A stretch of 64,000 nucleotides of DNA from positions 372,001 to 436,000 of the forward strand of contig FMBT01000308.1 in the NCBI GenBank assembly GCA_900095095.1, written 5' to 3'. Of the stretch, positions 30,101 to 42,025 are shown in pieces (positions within the stretch are counted from its first letter, which is position 1; the number at the start of each line of letters is the position of its first letter). A program made the position numbers and the translations under genes. The notes beneath the pieces are model-generated. The model was not told the origin of the DNA and ran no database searches. It worked only from the letters and a program-made list of their open reading frames with translations. The DNA comes from Fragilariopsis cylindrus CCMP1102 (taxonomy: Eukaryota; Bacillariophyta; Bacillariophyceae; Bacillariales; Bacillariaceae).

Positions 30101-32124
30101 GAGAGGTAGTATCATATCTAAAGGGACATTAGTGATCTGTCCCGTTAGTCTCGTGGGACAATGGATCGAAGAGGCAAAGTCTAAGCTGAAGAATCCTGGT
30201 CTTATCTATCCTTATCATGGAGGAAATCGGAAGCGAGATCCACAGTTGTTGTCCGGCAATTCAATTGTCGTGACAACCTATGATGTCATTGCTTCAGATG
30301 CTTTCCATCATTCAAAAAAAGGGGGAAAATATTATTGTCCGCCTTTGGAGCAGATACGTTGGTGGCGTATTATATGCGACGAAGGACATTCGCTTCGGGA
30401 AAGCAATACTAAACGGTCGAAGGCAGTTCTTTCTCTTGTTGCCGATCATAAATGGATTGTTTCTGGTAAGTGTAATATCCAGTTTTTAATTCTCAAGTCG
30501 ATAGAAGTTTTTTTTCTCATTCGAAATAATTTCTTACCTCGTATTTTCATTTCATTTCCGTAGGCACCCCCATCAACACAGATTTTAGAGACTTGAAAAA
30601 TCAGCTCAAGTTTTTAGGATTTGAACACGTTGATAAGACAATGAATAGCATATACAGTTCGAGCGGTCGAAGTAGAGGTCGGGTTGAAGCTGATATGCAG
30701 CTCCTCGTGTTCTTCCTTAGGCCAATTATGATACGCCACGCCCAAGGCCAAACTTATCGTGGTACTACTACAACACTGATGTCGTTACCACCAAAGACAG
30801 AAAGAAAAAGAGTAGTGATTTTCTCCAAAGAAGAGAGAATTGAATTTGAAAAAATCGAAAAACAGGCACAAGACTGGTACCTCCGATTTCGTTTGGCGAA
30901 TAGAAAGAAAATGTCGAAATATTCTTTAAAAGTATCATCCAAACTACTTCCACTAAGGATCGCATGCTCGGGTGGGAAATATCCTATCTATGACTACTCT
31001 GATGACGACGAAGAGAATGGTGATGGTGATGGTGATGCAGAAGACGTAGTTGACGTACAGAACGTCGACGGAAACGACGGAGAGGAGGGAGGAGGAAAAG
31101 TCAAGAAGAAGAAGAGCAAGGAGACTGTTTATTCGAAATTTTCATTCAATACCAAGTTCAACATTCTGCTTGAAGAACTTCAGAAGATTCGCGACAAGGA
31201 GCCTGATTGTAAGTGTTTTTTATCTGTTTTGGTCTGGTTTTTTTAAACGTTAAAATCTTCTCCTTTGAAGATTAACAATGAATTCTTCTGCTTATTCCAA
31301 TTTACTCATTCATCTTCCTTTACATCCGCCCTCTTGCAGCCAAATCTCTTGTTTTCTCTCAATTTAGTGCAACTTTGAATTATCTAAAAGCTGAACTACC
31401 GAACTATGGATTCCAATTTAGATCTTTATCTGGTGACATGAGTATGAATCAACGAGCGAAGGCACTAAAGGACTTTCAAAACGACCCACCCACTACTATC
31501 TTTCTCTTAAGCATGAGGTACGTTCACTTTTTTTCTTTCCTATTCTAATGCTGTATTTGATCTATTTTTTAATGGTTCACGTTCGAATGTTGGATCTCAC
31601 GCTTGTATTCATAATATCATATCCCCACCGTGTCAATTGTACCATCATCTTGTAATTGTTATAGAGCGGGTGCCGTGGGTATTAATCTTACCCAAGCAAA
31701 TCGTATATTTTTAATGGAACCGTCTTTCAATCCCGCTCTGGAAGCACAAGCTATCGGTCGTTGTCATCGCCTTGGACAGAAGCGACCAGTAGAGACTATT
31801 CGGTTGATTGTAAAGGATAGCTTTGAAGAAAGAATGGCAAACTTTATCGAGAAGAAGTATGGTCTTTCTTCGGGGGAGAATGTGGAGGATTCAAACGAGG
31901 AGAATAAGGATAAGAAGAAAAGCATGGATAGGATGGATAACTCAAAGGTCAGGGATCTTGCTGGGAATTTGCAAACAGACAAATGCACTTTAGTGCTAGA
32001 GGAGTTTGATGCCCTTTTTGGTGTGGAGGATATAGTTCTATCAGTAGAAAATTCATCAGATGCAACAAAACCTGAAGCAGGCGGTGGTGTAAAAGCTGAT
32101 AAGATCATATCAGGCATTGTCTGA
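27111..32124 (+). CDS. SNF2-family DNA helicase, Rad5/HLTF-like, without RING finger
   Basis: Five exons, 27111-29827, 29924-30465, 30564-31208, 31340-31517 and 31665-32124, all with GT-AG borders and kept phase, giving 1,513 residues. The ATPase begins DFQRQSLRWALDRE and has CEEMGLGKTVISLAL (motif I), LVICPVSLVGQW (Ia), ICDEGHSLRE (II, DEGH) and IVSGTPI (III). The C-terminal lobe follows: KSLVFSQFSATLNYL, FRSLSGDMS, AGAVGINLTQANRIF and QAIGRCHRLGQKRPV. DEGH and the overall layout point to the Rad5/Rad16/HLTF group, which acts in DNA-damage tolerance and chromatin remodelling. The RING finger usually between the lobes was not found; an acidic insert lies there. The N-terminal 450 residues contain three Cys clusters (CYCYICDGP, CWCYICDTP, CRHCSWY...CGACG) similar to plant RIN13-type Cys motifs, probably zinc-binding. 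Confidence 0.92.
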
Positions 32125-32490
32125 GCTTGGGTGTGCTGTCTGCCTTCCTAATCACTGATACATGTGAAATCAAGAATCAAAAATACAGGTACCTGTAATC
32201 CTCCCATCCTTTCTCTAAAGAAGATAATGTTAGTGATCAGTATTGAATATAGAGAACGAGCATAGGGATTCGTCGTTCATATATACAGAACCATATCAAT
32301 AAAAAATATATATCTATAAATGTTTTGTCCTTGTATGTAGGACGTCGTGTAATTATGCAGCTACGTAATATGTGTTTGGTTTGATTGTCCGATTGTTTGA
32401 GTTTCCGTCCAATTATCTTTTAAACTTTTTAAACACACACACTAGAAACTATGTTTGATATACTTGTATTCAATTGCGGTTCAAACGAAA
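32125..32490. other. Convergent intergenic region
   Basis: 3' ends of two convergent genes. AT-rich, nothing recognised. Confidence 0.4.
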
Positions 32491-35400
32491 TCACCACCAT
32501 CCTGAGGTCACATTTAATCCCGTACCGTTCAGAAAGGCTTGTTCCTGTTCTTGGCAGGCTTCTTTGAAGCTGCGGGTAGTATTCCCAATTGGTAAGGGCT
32601 CTGGGTAATCTATTTTATTTATGTATTTTGGAAACAAAAGCATGTGAGATTTTTTCAATATTTGATTCAATGTACTGTATAATTTGACTTTGTGTGTTCG
32701 TTCGTTCGATGTACTCTTACCAAAATTAAGGACGCAGCGACAGATAACAGGACTACCATTTGAGCCACAGCGGTAATTGATCTCGCATACGCTGTAATTC
32801 CAATTTCGATACACAAGAAAATTAATGAATACGGTAGAACAAGAATATTGTAGTTGACAAAGAAATAGGTAAGAAGAAGAGAAACGGAATCAACATCAAA
32901 TCAACGCCGAAAGAATCAGAAAGTTAGCAGTATCCAGTATTATTCTTACCTTCGCCACATACTATGACAACCAAACAGATTGCTAACGGATGCATTGCAC
33001 TGCGCTTCCTGGTGTTGACGAGGACGACCCCCAATACGACCTATATAGTCTCTATCCGGTATAAAATTGAAAACTCGCTCATTGATATCCTGTATGCTGA
33101 CGGGAGGATCTAGGGTGTTACGAGAAAGCTCGGCACCAAGTCCAGATATAGCAACGGCAGATACACCAGTCTGAGCTGCAGTGATAATGGCGATACCACC
33201 GCCAAGACTTGCTCTTTCAAAATAAGCGATAGGATGAGATGTTCGAAAAGGAAACTGCTATTGATCGTGTTCATGTTCATGTTTGAGAAGTGCAGTGTCT
33301 GCATTGCGTTCTCCAGTACTTACCCTGTTACGCGTAAGCTATCATAAGTATCCGAAATTGAATTTACAAAGTCAGTTGTCACAGTATAGTAGGATACTTT
33401 CTTTAACGAATCAGATTGGATAATACTGACAAAATATACGAGCTATCCCAAAAGAGATGAGAATATGTAAGACAACATGTTACGTATCTGGAAGGGGGGG
33501 GGGGGGGGTAGTATTACGCACATTACGCACAGAGTAAATATTCAAAATTGAGTAAACTCACATCATCTAGTACAGGGGTCCATAGCCAGCCATACGGTGT
33601 AAGCCATTTGACTATCTGCGCAAGACCAGAAGCAGACCATAGCTGCATGTTAACCATCCAATCCCATGAGGTTTGGGACCCCCTAATCGCAACAACTGCA
33701 GTTTCAGGCACAGACGGAAATGTAAATAATTTGAAGTACGTTGGATTTCCATCGGTACCAGATTCTTCTCGATACTGCTTGACGAATTCATCCTCGTCAA
33801 CAGCAATTCCTCTTGCCCCGAACCATTGGGGCAAAAGATAACCAGTGACGCTGGGGACTTCGTACGCCATAGCAGAAAGGAAAGCGTAGTCTGCAAGAGC
33901 GGAGTTAAAGTTTTCCCCATCTACGGAAAGTTGAAATCCCTTACTCATAGAGCATGTGGGGTACTGTAGTGTATTTTCTCCAGGGTAGTAGTAGTCATCA
34001 ACTAGAACGATGGGAGGTCTATCGCCTAGTCCATCATCTTGACTTATAGCCCCTAAAAACATCACGAAAGTTAGAAGGACCAAGAAACTAAACAAATACA
34101 TCCAACGAACAACCGAGCCACTCCTGCTGATATTACCGACAACGTCTGCTAGTCTTGATTTCAATACCAACGTCTTGTCTCGGCCCTTCAACGACGAATA
34201 TTTCTTGAAAAACGGAAGACCTTTGGATTCTTTTCCGGGCTCCTTTTCGATGTCAATTCTATCCATCGAACCAAGTTCACAGAGTATGGCGGCGGCATCA
34301 AAATATTTTCTCAGAAATGAAAAAATCGAAACAATCAAGAATACACCCCCGACAGGATTGTTACCAACAAGAAAAAGTGTGCTGAGCGGCCATAGAAATA
34401 AAAAGAAAAACTCGAGAAACAAGCCAGTATAGCATACCCAAACCTTTGGCTTGGTTAGCATAGCTGTCTCCCAAAGTCGGAACATCGTCGTCTTCTCTGC
34501 CTGTTTCTCTCTGGTACTGATTGGTTTTTGAACACCCACACCCTCCTCTTCGGTAGTCACATCTCCTCCTGACACCAATTCATCGACGTTACTTCCATCT
34601 CCATCCTCTTCTAGTCGTATTGAATCGTCCTTGTTGATATCGGTATACAATTTGAGCACGGCATTATTGCTTCGAATCATTGGCAAAAGACAGCAGAAAA
34701 AGCCAATGAATGCGACAAGGATGTATGATTTTGTTCCAGTAGACATCCAAACGGAGATACTGATGAAAAAAAGGATGATGAATATAGTTCCAATAATGTT
34801 GCAAATTAAGCTGGCCATGACCTGGTCTGTAGAAAGAGCAGATGGTCCCTTAGCAGAGATTACCTGGCGACTTCTTATGCCGCTACAGAACATGCGTTCG
34901 AGACTCCAGTTGTGATTTGTAACGAATGGCAATACATCTCTTACTTCTTCGATACTATAAATGCGTTTGACAGGATCCAATGGTTCCCACATGAATTGCA
35001 GACACTTCATTTGGGTAAGACGAGTGTATAGACTTCTTTTGACTTGCATTGGTTGGTGTACCTCACTAAAGGTGTACCCCCCGTTGGGTGCGATATCTTC
35101 ACCAGAAACGAGGTACTCCTCTTCTTTTTTACCAGAGTACTTCTGCGTTTGCATGATGAGTATGGATCGTTGGATTTGAAGTAGTACATTAGTATCTTCA
35201 TCGTTATCGTTGTAATGGATTGACAAAAGCAGGAAACAGGTAGAAACTTCAGTCCAAACAATGGCAAGCCCAAAGCAACAAAAGGTGAAGGCGGTAGTCG
35301 CAATCCATACATAACAACAAACTTCCCATGGATTTTCGAGTTGTAAACATAACGCAATGATGAAGGTAAGCGCGGGCATCAATAGGAAGAAGGTAAAATA

Positions 35401-35724
35401 TATTATCTCGCTTATGACGACCGGAAGGGTAAATACAGCTCGAACCAGATACCCTCCTGACCAGGAGTCTGCGACGAAGGTCGTGCCGATGGCCATCAGT
35501 GAGGATAAACCAAATAGGAAAACCGGAACGCTAAGAAGAGTGCTGATAACTTTGTTCAATTCTTGATCGGGACTCCCGGTAGTGAGGCCTGCATCGACGG
35601 GTAAATTTAGAAACAGGAAAAGTATGATCTGAAAACAAAGGGCAAAAGTATACCCAAATATGAGAAGAGAGATTAGGGTATACGCCAATCGAAGCGTACG
35701 CAAACCAAAACTGGTGCTATCCAT
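32491..35724 (-). CDS. Polytopic membrane protein with class-3 lipase domain
   Basis: Exons (minus) are 35724-33562, 33442-33324, 33213-32950, 32791-32721 and 32609-32491, giving 911 residues. The first 560 residues hold about nine hydrophobic segments (LRLAYTLISLLIFGYTFALC, YFTFFLLMPALTFIIALCL and others). The lipase domain begins near YAFLSAMAYEVPS, then VVAIRGSQTSWDWMVN (oxyanion region), DSLRVTGASLGGGIAII with Ser763 in a GASLG elbow, an Asp in FIPDRDYIGR and a His in FGCHSMW. The Ser-Asp-His order is that of lipase_3/diacylglycerol-lipase-like enzymes, so a membrane glycerolipid is the likely substrate. The elbow has Ala where most relatives have His. The nucleophile codon lies two codons after a splice junction. 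Upstream of the ATG, a one-base shift would add an acidic N-terminal extension (ending near VGSNTVIPLR). Confidence 0.83.
33494..33508. repeat. Poly-G tract in a lipase intron
   Basis: About 16 G on the plus strand, C in transcript sense, upstream of the predicted 3' splice site. Its length is uncertain in any assembly. Confidence 0.8.
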
Positions 35725-36735
35725 GCGTTTTACCGTAACGGTATGACGGTGTTGCTGCCGACTGCGAGATTTTCCATTGTTATCTCATCCTCATCATCGT
35801 TGCCATCGTGGTCACCTTTGCTATCTTTATGTGATCGACGATCTTCTAGTAGAATCTGTTCATTGGCCGATTCATATACGTGTACTCTCGAGCCTCAAAT
35901 CTAACTGTACTTGACGGGTGACGAAGTGAAAAATGATCCACAAAGTTTGGACCAGTTTCGTCATCGTCGTCATGATCACGGATAGATCGAATATTTTCCG
36001 ATTCTCAGTTGCGATGGACGATCCCAAAGGCAAAGGTGGAGCATCTTCACTTATCTTTATTGAACTAAGAAGCTCTTATGAAATAAAGTGATATAAAGAA
36101 TCAAGTTCGAAGTGCAAGTCCTACTTCATACTTCGGTGTAACAACCAACAAGAACCGCACTTCACAAAAATGCAAGAACGATGCTGCTTTTTGAAAAAGA
36201 TCTTGATACTCAAATATCAAATACGTAGTCCTACGGTATGTTGTGCGTCGTGTTGCATCTGGAACACAGTAAACTATGAAAAACTTGCATATGTACTTAC
36301 TGCTGCTGCCTATTAAAAGGAGTGAAGTAAACAATGATTAGATTTTAGTCAAAGATTCACGCTAACTAGGTAGTATCGCGATACGGATAGGGCTTATATT
36401 ATTTTTAAAAATATTATTTTATTTTATGTGCTTACGCCTAAAATCACCTAATTATGGTTTACATTATCAGGGCCGGCCGGTGATAAATTTTTAGAGTGAG
36501 TGAGTGAGTCACGGATAACATATCATGCTTATTTGGGGGGTAAGAGAAAATTGCTATTTCGTTCAAGTTTTATTATCATTCAATTAGTGTCAAAACTTTA
36601 AAAATTTAAATTTTAAAATTTCCATGCAGCTAACTACTTGAAGTATAATTGTGTTATTCATTATTAGGCACAATCATCAATAATGACAATACAGTAACAG
36701 GCGTCACAATATGAATCCAGACAATACTGTTAGCA
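35725..36735. other. Divergent intergenic region, about 1 kb
   Basis: It may include the true N-terminus of the lipase gene: 35734-35895 on the minus strand is open and protein-like (EQILLEDRRSHKDSKGD). It also has a (GAGT)n run near 36495-36510. No other gene was seen. Confidence 0.4.
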
Positions 36736-39454
36736 ATGAGTGAAGATCCAGTTGCATTCGATCCTTTTGCCAACTCTTCTCATCATCCTGAATCTGAGAT
36801 AATTAACATTGACGACGACGATGATTACAGTGATGATAAAGATGATGATGACGATCACTCGTATGAAGAAATTACCCTCGGCTCTCATGAGGACTTAGAC
36901 GACGATGATTCATCGGAAGTAGAAATTCTCATCTATAGCGATGGGGATGGTAGTGATTATGTCGAGGAAGTTGTTACAAACGACATCAAAACCGATCGGC
37001 TCAACAATAAGCATCGGGAAGATGATTGTTCCAACGAAGATTCCTCCTTCGCGTCGTTGTCTTTACATGACAATATAAGGTCAGATGTTGATTCCGCACG
37101 GTTGACTTCAGCGAACCCACTGCATTCCAACGTAACGAATAGCTCTTCGAGACGTCGAAAAGATACTGATAAAGCTGCGATGAATAACTCACAGAGAAGA
37201 ATAAAAAGTATAAATGAAAATTCTCCAATCCCATCATGCTGATAATTCCAATCGAAGACGACGACGACAACGTAGCGTCAACAGCAATTCCTCATCGTCT
37301 CGTATGAGTGGGCCATCAATCTCAAGCACGGGACGTTCTCCAACACAGATTCATGACACTAGTAAGCCAAATCGTACAGGGCAGCAATCAGCTTCATCAA
37401 TGGCAAGCTCGTGTGGGACTTCCAGTACGAGAAACGATGATGATGATAATGATGATGATGATGACAGACGATGCAAAAGTATTGCAATTTTAGGAACCAT
37501 GTCAAACGTAGGTAAAGCAACTATATCCGCAGCTATTTGCCGAATATTAGTTAATGGTGGGACGAAATGCGCTCCCTTCAAGGCACAAAATACAGGCAAA
37601 AGCACGTCACCCGCTCTTCTTCCAGACTCGTCTCGAAGGGATAGGCTTTACGAATTACTTGCAATTGGAGCAAAGATTGGGAATATCGAAAGTCCCAATT
37701 CGTATTCGTCAGTCGCTCCGACAAAAGATCAGGGATATGGTCAGATAGGAACAGCACAGAGTATACAAGCTGAGGCGTGTAGGATTGTTCCGCGAGTAGA
37801 AATGAATCCCATCTTCTTCAAGTCAGGTGGACAGAACGATAATAACGAAAACTTATGTGGTGTGATTGTTACGGGGAAACAAATCATTCAAGACACGTAC
37901 GCTAATTTGTCCAGGAGGATTTCGTCGTTACAGAGCATGGTTCTAGTATCTCATCGTTCTCTTGCAAATGCCACTGGTGCCGAAGTTATTGTCATTCAGG
38001 GTGCTGGATCATGTTCGGAATTGAATCTCATAGACGGAGACATTGTGAATCTTCCACTTGTACGATGTCTACAGGTACGTATAGAAGATGCGTATATTTA
38101 GCATATTATTCGTCAATCCCCCCTCACTAACCCATTTTATGATATAATTTAGTGTCCTTGGATACTTGTGGCAAATGATGAGAACGGGGGCGTCTTTGCT
38201 CAAGTCGTTGGTACTAAAATGTGCGTTTCGAACAAAGATTGGGAATTATGCTTGGCCGTAATTGTCAACAAATATAAAGGCGAGATTGAGGATTCTGTAT
38301 CAGGCTTCAAAATGCTAGAGAATATGATAGGAAAACCTGTTTATGCGATGAACTTCACTGATGATTGGAATGTACCAAAACAGGTTGGGATATGTATTGA
38401 AAGTAAACTCGCTTGGGAGAAAAGAGGAGACGACGATAAAATGACAAAAAACAAAACAGTTTCAACAGTGGTAGTAGTGGTAGTTTATCCTCACACTACA
38501 ATATCAAACGAGGTCTATCCTCTTGAACATGATCCAAGATTTCGCCTTGAATGGCGGAGGAAACGGCTGCCAAAGCCGTATCCAGCTACAACTGCAATCA
38601 TTCTTCCAGGCTCAAGTCTTACTCTACTTGACTTAAAATGGCTGCAGGTAAGTTTGTCTAGGAATGACGATACGAGATGTAGGTCATTTTGTACGGAGTG
38701 CTCACATATCTCTTTGTGGTTGACAACAATTTTCTCTCCTGTTGTTACTTTTTGTTGTAATCTAAATACGCGGATCATATCAATACCAGGATTCTGGGTG
38801 GGCCGACTTGATTCGTAAGCATGTTGCAGCTGGAGGGGTTGTGCTCGGTTATGTGCAGGTTATCAGATGTTGGGTTGGAGAGTCAATACCAAACAGGCAA
38901 TAGGACTCCTACCCATAGCTTCTACAGCTCAACCCGCAGAATGCAAGCTTGTCAATCGAATGAAAGGTCAACTCTATCCTTCTGGAGTACATATTGATGG
39001 TTTCGAAATAAATTGCGGATTCAGTAAAGTAGCCCAATCGGAACAAAAAAATGTTGCGCATGGTAATACCATGGAATTCACCACTTCTAGCTTACGAAGA
39101 TGGTAAGTCAATCAATATAGAACTAAAAGGAGAGATATATTTTGTCATCGATTGAAATTACTGATTTCGTTTTTGTTCCCCGTCATCGTTGGATGAATGA
39201 TAGGCAAACCAGAAGGGATGGTACTCGGTCGTGTAAAAGGGACATATCTTTACGGTATCTTGCGATCAGCAGATGCTCGAGTTGAATTGTTAGTCCCTAC
39301 CGATGATAGAAATAGTTTCGATTCCATCCAAGTAAGTGATACTGTCGGGGATCCTGATCCTATAAATAAGCTTGCAGAACAATTGCAAAAGAATTGCGGG
39401 CTTGATCATGATAGATTACGAAAAATGATCTTTGGAACAAATGCATCGCAGTAG
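36736..39454 (+). pseudogene. cobQ: Cobyric acid synthase (CobQ)-like gene with frame breaks
   Basis: An acidic Asp/Ser-rich extension (from ATG 36736) leads into CobQ. Exons are about 36736-38074, 38153-38647, 38790-39102 and 39204-39454. CobQ motifs in order are AILGTMSNVGKATISAAICR (P-loop), GTAQSIQAEACRIVPRVEMN, IVTGKQIIQDTYANL, IQGAGSCSELNL, ILVANDENGGVFAQV and ILPGSSLTLLDLKWL, then the amidotransferase elbow LCAGYQMLGW with the catalytic Cys, and GRVKGTYLYGIL. CobQ amidates adenosylcobyrinic diamide in B12 synthesis. The frame breaks at a CCC run (37230-37232), a TT (38849-38850) just before the catalytic Cys, and an A7 run (39045-39051). The His expected in GTYLHG is Tyr. Either assembly errors hide an intact gene or it is decaying; the lost His favours loss of glutaminase function. 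Confidence 0.8.
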
Positions 39455-39849
39455 GATAATTTTGTAGTCGGAAATTGATTGATAGGGATAACAATTATTT
39501 CCAAATATTTCCTATTAAGTATGCGGCAATTTTTGCTTGTCGACACGGTATGTGTGTGAACTTTATGATCATCCCCTAGTTTTCAACCCCCCCCCCCCCA
39601 AATAACAACTGATACAGTTTAAGAAAGAGAAGACGCAATCTTTAATTCGGTGTCATATTTTTTAGATTCGAACACAAGAAGACGAGATATCAAGCGCGGA
39701 TTATAAGGCCAAAATTCGACTTCATGATTCATACAACTAAACGCCAGTATTCAGTATTACATATCGTCACTATTACAATCAACACCATCGCCTGTCGATT
39801 GCTACTGTCTACTGTACTGTACTAGACAACGTGTATCACAACGTTAATC
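39455..39849. other. Intergenic, with poly-C tract
   Basis: Spacer between tandem genes, with an approximately 11-C run near 39588-39598. Nothing else was seen. Confidence 0.4.
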
Positions 39850-40575
39850 ATGGCATCAATAACATCGATTCGAGCTAGTCCCATTTTTACAACACTCCTG
39901 GGGACTATATGCCTTTCTGCAATATCGATCGCACGTGCCGGGATAGGACAAGATCTTAACGTCGATAATAGAGGAGAAGGAGGAGAAGAATGTTTCGACG
40001 CCAAGCATTACGATTTAGTAACAGATTTTGTTGCTAGGATGTATCGTGGTCGAGGAATAAAGATATCTGTTGTCGATGCATCTTCTAACAATAGCTGTGA
40101 CGACAATAATAATAGTAATAATAATAATAACAACACGCATTGTGCCGTCGTTAGTGATAATAGCGGCGTCAAGTTGTCACCTACAGTTTCTTTTGAAGAT
40201 CCAGCTGCCGTTTGTGTGAACATGAAGGAAGTTCAAGAAGCTTTTCGTGCATTACAATCATTAAATCCCGTTACATTGTCTCCACCGAAATGCATCAATG
40301 TAGAACCACAAGGTGGTTCGATTAATTTAACTTTTCTATTGAATCAACAATATACATTGCCGCTGTACAATAGTCGACCACTGAATCTCAAATCTTTGTT
40401 AATAGTAACGGTACAACTACAACAAATGCAAGAAATACCGGAAAGTGAATTTCTTGTTACATCTATGAAAGAATTATGGTATGGTAATCCATTGATACAA
40501 CCATATTTACTTTTCTATGTTCCTAGAAGACTCAACGGAATCATATCGTACTATCTCACCTCTTGGTTATTGTAA
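39850..40575 (+). CDS. Hypothetical protein, possible secretory N-terminus
   Basis: Single exon, 241 residues, ATG at 39850. The N-terminus (SPIFTTLLGTICLSAISIARA) looks like a signal or transit peptide. An Asn-rich tract lies near residues 80-95. The C-terminal 110 residues are globular: CINVEPQGGSINLTFLLN, NLKSLLIVTVQLQ, MKELWYGNPLIQPYLLFY and VPRRLNGIISYYLTSWLL. The alternating beta-like strands followed by this ending are faintly like NTF2/SnoaL-type domains, but this is a guess. No catalytic motif was recognised. Confidence 0.6.
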   Translation: MASITSIRASPIFTTLLGTICLSAISIARAGIGQDLNVDNRGEGGEECFDAKHYDLVTDFVARMYRGRGIKISVVDASSNNSCDDNNNSNNNNNNTHCAVVSDNSGVKLSPTVSFEDPAAVCVNMKEVQEAFRALQSLNPVTLSPPKCINVEPQGGSINLTFLLNQQYTLPLYNSRPLNLKSLLIVTVQLQQMQEIPESEFLVTSMKELWYGNPLIQPYLLFYVPRRLNGIISYYLTSWLL

Positions 40576-42025
40576 CAGTACTTCACAATAAATAAGAAGT
40601 AATCGTCATTAATGTTGTCATGTCATGATATTGAATAATAAGATGACGTCCGCCTTAAGTTAATTTACAATAGTCTCAAATCGCAGAATCCTTCTTCACT
40701 AGAAATACAAAATTATGGTGATTCGATTCGATTCGATTCGCCGTCATTAAATTGAAGATAGTTTAACCGTTAGGCTTAGCTCAACGACAGTCTAAGGAGC
40801 AGTCAGTCTAAGGAGTAGTTTCAAAAAAGTGAAGACCTTTGATATGATTAGAAGCAACATACGCGTGCTGTACAATACTATACACTCCTTTGAAAGGTCC
40901 TTTGAAAGGTCTCAACCAGTGCATTTTTTATAGAAGTTATTGAATGTCATTATGCTACTTTAGATTCATACATATATTATATTATCCAGAGATGATGATG
41001 CATATATAATGTTCATATTCATGCTATATTCATTTCAGATTATGAAGTTTTCCAAGCCTCTCAAAATGCAATATTTATTAATTTGGTACAAATTATGATT
41101 GAAGTTCTCTAAATTTAGACTTCTTCTTTTAACTAGAGTGAGAGGCATACATTGTATATTTAGTTTTTACATGTACAGTATCTCCTGAATGTAGTTCTTG
41201 GCACCCCTCCCCCTACTTATTCTAGGAGTGTGCAACTGATTTAACTGTACACATGCATGCACGCACGCACACACATAGATTATGATTTGATCATCTATAT
41301 CTGCCATCATATCTGTCTCATAAGGCATGTGGACCATAAATAGTACAAATTTACAGATACTAATGGGAAGATTTGATGTGAGTGATAAGATATAGAAAAC
41401 ATAGAAATGAAGAGTGGCAATAGATGTCTGATACTACTAACTATAGATGATGTCTTCATTTGAAGAGTATATGTCAAGATATTCATTTGAAACGATTGCT
41501 TGGAATCTTGCAATTCGAAACAGATGGGGAAGAAATCTAATAGACTAGTAGTCATTATTGATGATTATACAAGTACTAGTGTGATCAGCTATCAGCAGCA
41601 CTGAATTGTAGATTTTTTACTGGATCCTTGTTTTGTGTCCTTTCGTCGTACGTTATGCCGGCGTTTTTTCATTTTACCTAATCTTACGCGGTGCGACGTA
41701 TTAGCGGCGGTGAACTGCTTACCCACCGCCGATAAAAAGATAGTAAGCACATCAATGTCGAAATTGCCAAGAAGGTAGAAGGTACCATCGTCAATCGCAT
41801 TATTAGCTCCTCATGACATATCGTTGATCGGCACGATTAACACTTCAATAACACCTCCCAATAAGCAACCTTACCAGATTATACATCTTCTTACAGTTCC
41901 TCTAACTTCATCATAACACATTTGAACATTCACCAATCTGCAGTCACTGGAGGGCAAGCAAACCCATACTAATTAATATAAAGTAGAAAGCGGGTCGAAG
42001 ATATATTGTTATTACTTCATCTACA
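40576..42025. other. Intergenic, 1.45 kb, simple repeats only
   Basis: It contains a (GATTC)n run at about 40720-40741, a short tandem of cctttgaaaggt near 40888-40911, and an alternating (CATG)/(CACG)/(CA) purine-pyrimidine stretch near 41252-41276. An open frame on the minus strand at 41307-41555 has no protein-like features. The RPB2 promoter must lie at the right end. Confidence 0.5.

Noticed and set aside
41307-41555. 82-codon minus-strand frame in the large spacer before RPB2
   Set aside because: AT-driven Ser/Ile/Leu composition and no partner exon with good splice sites.
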